A program made the translations under genes and the position numbers. Under the pieces are notes generated by a model. The model made no database searches. It saw nothing but the letters and a program-made list of their open reading frames with translations, and was not told the DNA's origin. A stretch of 64,000 bases of DNA from Hamiltosporidium tvaerminnensis (taxonomy: Eukaryota; Microsporidia; Dubosqiidae), in the NCBI GenBank assembly GCA_022605425.2, contig CM061252.1, positions 186,001 to 250,000 on the forward strand, in the 5' to 3' direction. Positions 11,986 through 21,276 of the stretch are shown here, piece after piece (within the stretch, counting starts at the first letter, position 1; each line of letters starts with the position of its first letter).

Positions 11986-12667
11986 AAAAACCATCTATCT
12001 CAACACCAAACCGAGTTAAGTTATAAAAATAAACGAGATATACCCTTTCCAAAGAGATCCGATATTAGGTTGTACAAAAAATTCCGTATAATATCTGTTA
12101 ATGGATATCGTTTTGAATTCTTTAATGCCAGAATAAACATTTCGAGTCGTAAATAGAAATGAAGGCTAAAATATTTAAAAATTTACTTAAAACTTGAATA
12201 GATATTTGTCGGTATTATTTCATATATTATCTGAATCATATATTTATTCTTTAAAATATATTAATAGCAGATAGATGATTTCATATTTACTACTTTTTTT
12301 AGTAAGAAAATTATGATTTATTATTTAATGAAAAAACAGCTGTTTTTCAAATAAAAATTTGGGTAATACTCAATTAGAATACAAACAATGACTCTAAAAA
12401 TACCAATTAAATATATTTTCAACTATGAAATTAGTTAATCGTTTAAACAGCTTTACACTAGATGATATAATCCTGATTAAAGTTAATTTCATATATAATT
12501 TTAAAAATTGGTAAAAACTAAGAAATCAATCTTAAAATAAAAAACTCAAATGATTTATTGCACAGTGAATACTTTGGAGAAATGATTAATAAAAAATTTT
12601 AAATCAAGTAAAAACAACAAAAAAAATGATACATTATATATTAATTAAATTAAAATAAATTTATTGC
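11986..12667. other. AT-rich intergenic
   Basis: No further feature was seen upstream of the NOC1/MAK21 stop codon. Confidence 0.5.
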
Positions 12668-14329
12668 TTAATAGAATACTTTATTGATTGAAAAAATAAT
12701 ATTTTCTGTGTTTTTAAGTGAAAATTCATCATATGGATCGAAAATTTCAATCCTTTCTGTATTCATAATTTTACAAAATAAGTATTGAATAGGCTTGTAA
12801 TAATGTCTACTAAGAACTTGAATTGCAAAATTATCATAAAGTATTTCATTACCAAATTTTTCTACAATAACTGCTAGAATAATTAAAATAGATAGAATCA
12901 TCCTAATATCGCCATTCATAACAATATATTTCAAACTATTTATCATAACTTTTTTTCTGATTTTAATATCATTTTCATTCAAAAGAAAATTCAGTAATAT
13001 ATTAAGAATTTCAGGTACTTTTTCATAATTATTTATGATATTATTTCTAAAAACCATTGTAAAATATTCGCCTAGTTTTTTACTTTTTGTTTTATATAAA
13101 ATATGAATTAAATTTTTGATTGAATTACAATTTGAAAGTGATATTTCTAAGATAAAATCATCTTCTAAATCACTGTTTTCAAAATCTTTTTCTATTTTCT
13201 CATAGATTTCTATTCCCATATTTATATAACAACTCAATAGTTCCGATTTCTCTGTTTTATTATAGGTTGATATTTCAGAAAATATAATATTTAAGATCTT
13301 TCTAATTATGATACCTTCTTGTTCGTCGAATTTTAAATTTCTTATAATCTTTAATATTTTAACTCTTGCTTTTAAAACAGTATCACGTGAAAAATACTCA
13401 TAAATTTCATTTAAAATTTTATTTCGATTTTCTTTATTTTTATTCATTTTTACCAATTCTGTTAATTTATAACAAACAAAATGGGAAACTATTTTTTTAC
13501 CACCAATTTTGTTAACAAAAATCTTTATAAGCCCATCAACATGTATTTCATTTGTTAAAAGGTCATATACGATTTTAATGATTGAATTACTTATAAATTC
13601 ATTTTTTAATCCTTTTTCTAAAATCTTGAAAAATTTATTTGAATATTCTGTATTTTGTTGGAATAAATTTTTATTTGAAATCAGTAAATCTTTAAAATTC
13701 TTTATAACATACAAAATTATGCTATGTCTTTCATTTTCGCAAAATTCAAATAATTTTTGTAAATTTTCTTTATTATTTCCTCTGTTTTGAGTTATTAAAA
13801 GTGTCAGAAGATCTATTTTATTCTTGATAGTCCCTCTTTTAAGAATTTCCTTTTCTACTGAAGTTATATTCTTGAGTGATTTTTCCATTGTTTTATCATA
13901 ATTTATTTTTGTAATCGACTGATCTTTAATCATAAAATTGTTTTTACTTTCATAGTTGATTCTTTTGATTTCTTTGTTTGAATTGTCATTTAATTTTTTA
14001 AATTTTGAGTTTTTCGAAATATCTTTTTTATTTTTAAACATTTTATTTGAGATTTCATTTGTTTTATTTCTTGTTTTATTCTTTTGAATTTTGTGTTTTT
14101 TAAGTTTTGAGTTTTTTAATTCTTTTTTTTCCGTGTCGTTAATCTTAAAACGTTTCACTTTTTTATTTTCCAATATTTTTTCTTTCTCATCAGTTTTCTT
14201 ATTAAAAACACGAATTCTGGTTTTTGAATCCTTTTTCTCATTTAAATCGGATTTATTATTACGTTTAGACAATATTTTCTTATCTGCATGTTTAACCGAC
14301 ATGGGATGAAAATAATGGAATCTATTCAT
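12668..14329 (-). CDS. MAK21: Ribosome biogenesis protein NOC1/MAK21 (CEBPZ, CBF domain)
   Basis: Noc1/Mak21 with Noc2 escorts early pre-60S ribosomal particles in the nucleolus. The 553-residue protein starts with a very Lys/Asn-rich segment (about 1-150), suited to nucleolar targeting and RNA contact. A helical-repeat body follows whose landmarks match the family: NKIDLLTLLITQN then a block ending in KDLL (180-220), VNKIGGKKIVSHFVCYKLTEL (about 280-300), KSELLSCYINMG (about 365), and near the C terminus HYYKPIQYLFCKIM followed by IEIFDPYDEFSL, the counterpart of the family's HPxVxxxA and GDPLxDFTL signatures. Yeast Mak21 is roughly 1,000 residues, so this is a reduced form, mainly at the N terminus and in the acidic C-terminal region. 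The ATG at 14327-14329 is the first in frame. The neighbours are unrelated and no operon is implied. Confidence 0.8.
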   Translation of the reverse strand: MNRFHYFHPMSVKHADKKILSKRNNKSDLNEKKDSKTRIRVFNKKTDEKEKILENKKVKRFKINDTEKKELKNSKLKKHKIQKNKTRNKTNEISNKMFKNKKDISKNSKFKKLNDNSNKEIKRINYESKNNFMIKDQSITKINYDKTMEKSLKNITSVEKEILKRGTIKNKIDLLTLLITQNRGNNKENLQKLFEFCENERHSIILYVIKNFKDLLISNKNLFQQNTEYSNKFFKILEKGLKNEFISNSIIKIVYDLLTNEIHVDGLIKIFVNKIGGKKIVSHFVCYKLTELVKMNKNKENRNKILNEIYEYFSRDTVLKARVKILKIIRNLKFDEQEGIIIRKILNIIFSEISTYNKTEKSELLSCYINMGIEIYEKIEKDFENSDLEDDFILEISLSNCNSIKNLIHILYKTKSKKLGEYFTMVFRNNIINNYEKVPEILNILLNFLLNENDIKIRKKVMINSLKYIVMNGDIRMILSILIILAVIVEKFGNEILYDNFAIQVLSRHYYKPIQYLFCKIMNTERIEIFDPYDEFSLKNTENIIFSINKVFY

Positions 14330-16048
14330 AATTATATTCTAAATTCATAAATTAATTACGTAAAAAAATGGAAAAATATTTAAGCATTTAAAACACAAAT
14401 ATATAGATTTATAAAAGTTTTTATAAAATAAATTTTTAATTTTTTAGAAATTATAGTTGAAACTCATAAGAAATATTCTGAATATTTCAAGTTTTAGTAT
14501 CATTAAATTCTTAAATTTTATTTGATAGCTATTGAAATAATAGTTTAAAGTCAAGTAAATATTCTGAATATTTCAAGTTTTTGTATCATTAAATTCTTTT
14601 TTTTCGATATTGGTTTTACCAGTCAAATATACAAGTTGTACTGCTTCAAATTATATGTATGACCTGTATTTGAATATATTAAATTACATTTCTTCTAAAA
14701 ACCAAATGAAACATAAAATATATTCATATTTTAATTATTTCAATTTCTAATTTAAATTAGGAAACGGGCAAATACACAAATATTTTAAAAAATCTTCTTG
14801 TATGTAATATTTATGATTTATTTAATATTTTGTTTTTTTAGATTTTTAATTTCAAAGTATAAAGATAAAAAAAAATTTAAATACAAAAAAAAAGGCACAA
14901 AACTGTTTATTTGATACAATTCTATATCGAATGCACTTCTTGTGGATTAATAAATGTAATTAAATTGTTTTTAAAATTTATAAATTCTATGTTTGAACTT
15001 TCCAAAATCTTTGATTCTGTTTTTAATATCATTTAAAACAATTTTTGCTGGTTTTCTGAAAGAATTTTTGGCAATTAAAATTTTAAAATATATTTTTTTT
15101 CTGAAAGTTTTCAATTTTTATTATATCTGCAGCTTTCAAAGTTAATCTAAAAAAATATGTATTTCTAAAAAAAGTGTTTTTACAATCATCTTATTGCCGC
15201 AAATATATATTAAATACGCTTTTTGAAAAAATATACATATTTATAAATATATTTTATTTGCATATACTAAGCTTAATTTTTTTAAAAAAAATTATAACAT
15301 TTAAGTAGCTCTGAAATATTTGAATTGCTTTAATGATCGTCATTTATTTAAAATTTTTAACTTTTACCTTATATTAGCAATTAAATAGTCCAACTCAGTC
15401 AATAAAAAAGTTTAAATCTCAATATTCTTTTTATCTAATATGACTAAAAAATTATTTAAAAATAATTCATTCAAATTCCATAACAATATACGATTATATA
15501 AGTATTATTTCTTGAAATTATAAGAATTGCTATAGTTATAATAAAAAACTATAAAATACGTCTAACGGATTTTTTTTGACTTTTAATATAATTCATGGTG
15601 TTTTCAACTATTCAAATCAAATTATGGATATTTTATCAATTTTTTTCAAAGCAAAAATTGAATGATAGTCTAATTTAGAATTATTTCAAGATATTTATTA
15701 AAAATTCGGAATTATATAACGAGTTGTGGTTTTGTTTTTCCCAAATTATATATTTGTATATTTTAATAATTAAAGTTATTGTATATTATTTATGAGATTG
15801 TGTTAATAATTAATTCTTAAATTTTTTACGGGAAATAATATTATCTCTTTAGTAAATTTATTCAAAAATAATTTTGGCTTTAATATGAAAAAAAAAGTTA
15901 CTTTAATCATTCAAAGCAAAATGCTGTGGATAACAATATTTTTTTATAAAATATACATTTGAATTGAAGAATTGGAAATGAAATTAAGATAAAAAAACAA
16001 TTTAATTTAATTATTGCCACTAAATTCTTTGCTTTGGGCAATTTGTTT
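14330..16048. other. AT-rich intergenic, 1.7 kb
   Basis: It contains one short direct duplication (14471-14598) and otherwise only A/T-rich sequence. No gene was recognised. Confidence 0.5.
14471..14598. repeat. Two-copy direct repeat (~86-bp spacing)
   Basis: 'aatattctgaatatttcaag' followed by 'tatcattaaattctt' occurs at 14471-14512 and again at 14557-14598 with one or two changes. It is upstream of NOC1/MAK21; no function can be read from it. Confidence 0.7.
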
Positions 16049-16657
16049 CTATCTTCTTGTACACGTTTCGTAATTTGATCGATATCTAGGATCTCCAGAT
16101 CCATGATTGTTATAATTCCCGGAAGAATCATTTCTGTGGTCATTTGATGGCTCCTCGCTAAGTCTTTCGATCTCAAAATATTCTGATAAATCTATTTCAT
16201 TTTTACATTCTAAAGCATTAAGATAATATCCCTCCGTAGTTCTTCTAGAATCATAATTTGTTTTAGTCAAACATAATGGCGTGTTAGTATTAAGCATAAA
16301 TCTGTAGCCTTTAAGTGTCATTATGATCTCCCAATCCGAAAAATGTGTGTCTCCGTCACAAAGAACAATTCCCGGATCGTTTTCTTTTTTACACAGATAT
16401 TTATTGTTTAATACAATTTTAACTCTATCTATAACTGAAGATTCTTTAAAATTTATTATATCTGCTAGATTTTGATTAATAAATAATTCTTTATCATTCT
16501 TCAACCGAACAATACTATTTTCTGCAGTTAAAACCAAATTTCTATTATTTTCTAAAAGAATTCTATGTCTTCCTTCTAACAAAGAGTATGAAAGTACAGC
16601 AAGAAATAAAAATAATAACGTTCGAATTTTATTACGTTGAATGACAAACTTCTTCAT
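16049..16657 (-). CDS. Secreted beta-trefoil (ricin-B-lectin-like) protein
   Basis: The preferred start is the ATG at 16655-16657, which opens directly with a signal peptide (MKKF, then RTLLFLFLAVLSYSLLEG); an in-frame ATG at 16757-16759 would add 34 residues in front of it. The mature part has the rhythm of a ricin-B beta-trefoil: LNNKYLCKKE, GIVLCDGD with FSDWEII, GYRFML, TPLCLTKT, YYLNALEC and SEYFEIERL, with repeated C-L and W/F-x-I pairs. A polar tail rich in Asn, Ser, Asp and Arg follows to the stop. Ricin-B-like lectins are a recognised expanded family in microsporidia, thought to act in host-cell or spore-wall binding. Only the carbohydrate-binding fold is suggested here; no toxin catalytic chain is present. 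Degenerate repeats make the assignment moderate. Alternative: another Cys-containing secreted beta protein. Confidence 0.5.
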   Translation of the reverse strand: MKKFVIQRNKIRTLLFLFLAVLSYSLLEGRHRILLENNRNLVLTAENSIVRLKNDKELFINQNLADIINFKESSVIDRVKIVLNNKYLCKKENDPGIVLCDGDTHFSDWEIIMTLKGYRFMLNTNTPLCLTKTNYDSRRTTEGYYLNALECKNEIDLSEYFEIERLSEEPSNDHRNDSSGNYNNHGSGDPRYRSNYETCTRR

Positions 16658-16759
16658 GCAATTAAATTTTTTTAAAGTCAACATTTTTATCGATATTTTA
16701 TCTGAAACATTAAACAGAGAATTGATAAATGATTTTATACAGATAAAACAAACATTCAT

Positions 16760-18620
16760 TTTTTAACCACTTTATCGTTTATAATATTTTTTATCAAATA
16801 TTTTTTTTATAATTCAGATTTATCCCAGATATAATTATCACTTTGAAATTATATATTTATAGAGTGAATAAACAGATTGATTATCACTGGATGGATGTAA
16901 AAATGTAAATACACGATTGATTAATTTTAAAATATATTTATAGATTAAATAAACAGATTGATTATCATTGGATGGATGTAAAAATGTAAATACACGATTA
17001 ATTAATTTTAAAATATATTTATAGATTTGTACTATTAAAACTATTTTAATGGGAGGAAAATCTTGAAACAACGCAATTAATATCTTAGGTTATAAATTTA
17101 GATATTTAATTCAGTATAAAATTACAATTTCGGGTAAAATTTTAAATCTATGTATACGATCTCGAAAAATTTTAACCTTTACATTTTCAACAAAATAATT
17201 TCATCTTACTAAGAAACTACTGACATGTGTTTATTCAATTTCTTATCTTTCATCATAAACGAATTATCTTTCTTCAAAACATATCGAAAAATATTATTGT
17301 ATTAAGTTAAAAAGGTATTATGATAAATTTTTTGAACTGTGAACACTAAAGATTTGATGTTATATAATCTTCATAACTAAAGTATAAATTTTAGACAAAT
17401 TCAAAATATTTATAATTTTTAATTTGACAAATTTAAGTTTTTACAAGCAACAATCTATATCCATAACCAATTTAATTTAAATAATTTTGATTAGATACTG
17501 ATATTGTTTATATCACAAACTATAAAAATTTCTTTTATATCTTAAATTTGATCTTTTCTAGAAAAAAAATCTATTTTCAATTCAAAAAGGGTACCATAAT
17601 GGATAAAAACAATTCTCTTATTTCCAAAAACAACTAAAGTATATATAATAACGGAAAGGTGAGCAAAAGGCTATCTCCTTGTTAGAGAAGTACTTATAAC
17701 TTAGCTACCTTCCATAAATGTATGGCGGGTATCAAAATTAAAGAGTTCTTTATAGAAATATGTGTTGTTCTTAGTATGATATTTATAGGTTCAACTTTTT
17801 TCTCCCAGATCTTCAGATCTTATTCTCTATTATAAATCATCAAAAGTTTTTGATTTTTTTTGATGTAATATATTTCTTATTGATAATAAACAATTCAACT
17901 TTTTAATTGCATTAAAAATTGAATACTTTATTGAAATAAGATTATTGCGATACAATTTTTTATAAAAATATAATTTAAAAATAAAAATCTTATTTTGAAC
18001 TTTTTTGAAGACAAATTAACGGATAATATTAATCAAATATATGTAGATTATACGAACACTAGATAAGACAGAAAATAAATTGGTTTATTTTTACAAACTC
18101 TATATGTTTTGAATCTATAGTTTGAAAATATTATGACATTGTATATTGTTTAAAAGATATATTTTTCGTAATTTATATTGATCTAACGGCATTATTTCCC
18201 TTCAAAACATATGTTTGTGATAAAAGTGATCTTTTGCGTGTTTATAGTATATTTATCCTAGCAAATCTTATAATAAAAATATTTATAGATTATAATTGTA
18301 TAGAATGTGTTTAAATGGTTTGAAAATATTCGTTGTACGCAATATACATTCAAAAAAACATAAAATTTAGAATTAAAACCCTTAGTATGACGTAAAATAT
18401 AACTTTATCCTTAGTACTATAATCGAAATATGCTAAAAAAAAATGGGAAGAACTGAATATATAATACAGTTTAAGGATACGAGACTTCATTAAAAACGAG
18501 ATTTGATTCGATCTATAGTTATATTAAAACTAGACAAATTTGCACTATATTTCAATATTTCAGATTGAAAATATCATTTACAAAAAATCGATATATATTC
18601 GAAATTATTTTAGAACTCAG
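16760..18620. other. AT-rich intergenic, 1.9 kb
   Basis: It holds a two-copy tandem repeat (16853-17036) and a weak possible dispersed-repeat fragment near 17650-17830. No ORF with a recognisable product was found. Confidence 0.5.
16853..17036. repeat. Two-copy tandem repeat, 81-bp unit
   Basis: The unit carries 'aaacagattgattatca' and 'gatggatgtaaaaatgtaaa', with copies starting near 16873 and 16954 (81-bp period), plus a partial third start near 17020. The open frame over it (16838-17071, minus) simply translates the repeat. Confidence 0.8.
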
Positions 18621-19082
18621 ATGGGTTCGATTCAAAATTACTTTGAAATCTTCAAAATAAAACCTTCATTTGATATTCAACCAACTATTCTGCAGTCTAA
18701 ATATCACGAGTTATGTAAAATATACCATCCAGATATATCTTCAGATTTAAATATCAAAGATGGAGATTTAAATATTGCACTTATCAATAATGCATACAAA
18801 ACACTTTTAAACGATTATAAACGTGCAGTTTATCTTTATAAATTAAACGGTAACCATTTAAATAAAAATCTTTCACCCGATTTTCTAAATGAAATTTTAT
18901 TTACCAATGAAACTATTGATATGACTACCAACATTGATGTATTGAATAAATTAAAAGAAAATACAGTTTTAAAAATAAATGAATGTAAAAACAAATATAA
19001 TGACTCAAATTCTTTAATAAAATGGAAATACTATGATAGAATGCTAAAAAATATAAGCAACAAGATAGAAATGTTAATGTAG
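18621..19082 (+). CDS. JAC1: Fe-S cluster co-chaperone HscB/Jac1 (J-domain protein)
   Basis: Jac1/HscB is the J-protein that hands the Fe-S scaffold Isu to its Hsp70; in microsporidia this pathway resides in the mitosome. The first in-frame ATG at 18621 gives 153 residues; the open frame extends further upstream only without an ATG. The N-terminal J domain shows YFEIFKIKPSF, a long helix with SKYHELCKIYHPD containing the invariant HPD, then INNAYKTLLNDYKRAVYLYKL. The C-terminal half carries the HscB signature (LSPDFLNEILFTNETID) followed by a three-helix segment ending KWKYYDRMLKNISNKIE. No clear mitosomal presequence and no N-terminal zinc-finger extension are present, as expected for a reduced homologue. 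The length is slightly below yeast Jac1. Confidence 0.85.
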   Translation: MGSIQNYFEIFKIKPSFDIQPTILQSKYHELCKIYHPDISSDLNIKDGDLNIALINNAYKTLLNDYKRAVYLYKLNGNHLNKNLSPDFLNEILFTNETIDMTTNIDVLNKLKENTVLKINECKNKYNDSNSLIKWKYYDRMLKNISNKIEMLM

Positions 19083-19390
19083 TTTTTTTGGTTTATTATA
19101 GAAAAGATATTTTTATTGTTCTAATAAATATCTCCGAATTTTTTATATTCTATTTTACAAAAATCTATGAATGGTAATTTATTTGTTATCTTAATAAAAA
19201 AATTTAAAATCTAACTTTAAAAAAGACTAGAGATAAATTTTAAATAGTTTAATTTATAAGATTTTGCTGTAATAGATTTCACTTTTACTTTGATTTTATC
19301 AAGATTTGTTTTGAAATCTAAAAAATATTATTTTTTTAATAAAAGTTCTTTTTTCTATTTATTTTGCTTTTTTAATCCTTATATTATTCA
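19083..19390. other. Intergenic between JAC1 and the Spc24-like gene
   Basis: 308 bp of AT-rich sequence. Both neighbours are on the plus strand but are separately spaced; no promoter motif was recognised. Confidence 0.5.
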
Positions 19391-19930
19391 ATGAATACTT
19401 CACTTTTAAAAAATGGCGAATTATTTACTTCACAATATGAAAGAGAACTATTGAATAAAATTGAGCAAATAACTAGAAGCGAAGAATCATCTCATATATC
19501 TAATATTAAAACAATGAAAAATAGTTTAATAGATTTGAAGCGTTCTAATTCATTTATCGAAACAGAAATAGAAAATCTCAAACTTCAGAAAATGAAAGAA
19601 GAAAATTCTTACATGAAATTAAACCAGGAAATATCTTCTCTATCTAAAGAGTTATTTATGAGTGAAGAAAAAAATGAAAATCTTGAATTGGAGTTGATAG
19701 AATTAACCAATGAAATTAAAAACAAAACAGCATATTATAAAAGTATTCAATATCCAACATCAAATAGCTTGTTTATTGAAATTTTTAGGAAATTTCATAT
19801 CGAATGGAAAAATGATAAAAATATTATTTGTACTATTAAAAATAAAAAATTAAATGATGTATTTACAATCTTTCATGATGATAACAAAACAGAAAAAGAA
19901 ATTAATGATTTGTTATGGAAACATTTATAA
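19391..19930 (+). CDS. Spc24-like kinetochore (Ndc80 complex) subunit
   Basis: The 179-residue protein has a long coiled coil (about 15-118, Glu/Lys/Leu/Asn heptad-like) followed by a small C-terminal globular part. The latter fits the Spc24 pattern: IEIFRKFHIEWKNDKNII, KNKKLNDVFTIFHDD, and a terminal EINDLLWKHL corresponding to the family's closing aromatic-x-Leu helix. Spc24 pairs with Spc25 to anchor the Ndc80 complex to the inner kinetochore. The ATG at 19391 is the first available. The order (coiled coil then compact RWD-like head at the very C terminus) and the size agree with Spc24 or Spc25; Spc24 is favoured by the LxxLGIE-like strand start and final Trp. Sequence conservation is low, so the assignment is tentative; an unrelated coiled-coil protein is the main alternative. 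Confidence 0.45.
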   Translation: MNTSLLKNGELFTSQYERELLNKIEQITRSEESSHISNIKTMKNSLIDLKRSNSFIETEIENLKLQKMKEENSYMKLNQEISSLSKELFMSEEKNENLELELIELTNEIKNKTAYYKSIQYPTSNSLFIEIFRKFHIEWKNDKNIICTIKNKKLNDVFTIFHDDNKTEKEINDLLWKHL

Positions 19931-20114
19931 AAATAAACAGTATCATTGAATTTAATTTAATTCATAATTTTCTTTAAAAATATGATTAAATATTTAACTT
20001 AAGAAATCTCAATTATTTGTAAAATATATAATTTAGATCTTAGTTTCGTTTTAATTCAACCAAACAAATCTAAATTATTCTACTTAAAGCTACCATTTAA
20101 AGTTTAAGGTAATA

Positions 20115-20815
20115 AGAGCAGAGGGTGCGGCCACTAAACATTATCTGTTTAGCAATGAATATGTAAAATGAATAGGAAAATCAATCTTGAAATATTGATT
20201 AATGATAACCACATCTTATTCTCCATTGTTATATTGGCAATTGTATAGGGTGGAGGAAGTCTACGAAAAGGTGTTTTTTTACATTGTTAATTTGTAATTT
20301 TTTTTGCACTAGATCGTAAAATATTTTGAGTTTTAATTTAATTCCCAGGTAAAAGCTTTGAATTTTAGCCTTGCTTACTAAAGTTAGAGGACAGTTCGTT
20401 TGAAAGAAACAAAAACAAAAAAAATTATATGCAAGAATGCTAATTTGCAGTCATATCTGTTAGTGTAGCATCGCAGCATCTAGATATATCCCTTTAGGAC
20501 ACCTGATTTGTCATAAAAGAAACTCTAATTTGTTAGAAAAATATAGATTAATTTGGAATGCTGCTGGTCTTGGGGTAACTTATAGTAGTTTCGACTTGAG
20601 ATCACATATCATTCAACGGAATATGTAAATAAGGGCAACTTCTCTGCTCATTGATGAATTTTAAATATTTTTTGTATGAAAAACCTTGGTATATATTGTA
20701 GAGTATACAATTGAAGAGAAGGGAGCAGTTATCAATGTTAAAGCTCGAACTGCGGTAATATTTTTCAAGCAAAAATATATTCCGCTTTTTTAAAATAATG
20801 TGATATTAATTAAGT
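20115..20815 (+). repeat. Dispersed repeat, long subtype
   Basis: The order of blocks is the same as at 4375-5095, from 'ccactaaacattatctgttt' through 'gctcgaactgcggtaat' to 'taaaataatgtgatatt'. It is more diverged than the 4375 copy. Confidence 0.65.
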
Positions 20816-21264
20816 AAAAATTACTAGATTTAAATCTATTTAATCATATAGATCTGTTATTTGGTAAAATTAAAATTGAATTGGAACAATATGATTCCAA
20901 TATTTCCAGCTGAAAATTTTGTTTAGTTTTTAAAAAAAATATAAATCTATAAAAAAGAATTCATCGTTCGATGCTTGAATTTGGCGCAGCATTATTTTAT
21001 ACTATAATCCTTTCCTAAAAACGAAGTTTATAATAAAATCTGATTCATAATTATAAGTAGATTGATATTCGATATTATTGAATAGATTTAATAGAATTTA
21101 TAAGCTGAGTATCTTAAATTAAAAACATATCGTATACTTTTAATGAATGATTTCAGATTAATGTTTGAAATCTACCAATTTCTTTCTTAGCTAGCCATAG
21201 GCTAAGATGCGGCCAAAAAAAACACACCAAATATTTTAAAATAATTTTAAAATTATAAATAGTT
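20816..21264. other. AT-rich intergenic before the retrotransposon
   Basis: No gene was seen. The segment leads into the target-site duplication at 21265-21276. Confidence 0.5.
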
Positions 21265-21276
21265 GTGTAGAAGTAT

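Noticed and set aside
15907..16176. 89-residue minus frame overlapping the beta-trefoil gene
   Set aside because: It overlaps the last codons of the better-supported gene in another frame and then becomes Phe/Ile-rich low complexity.
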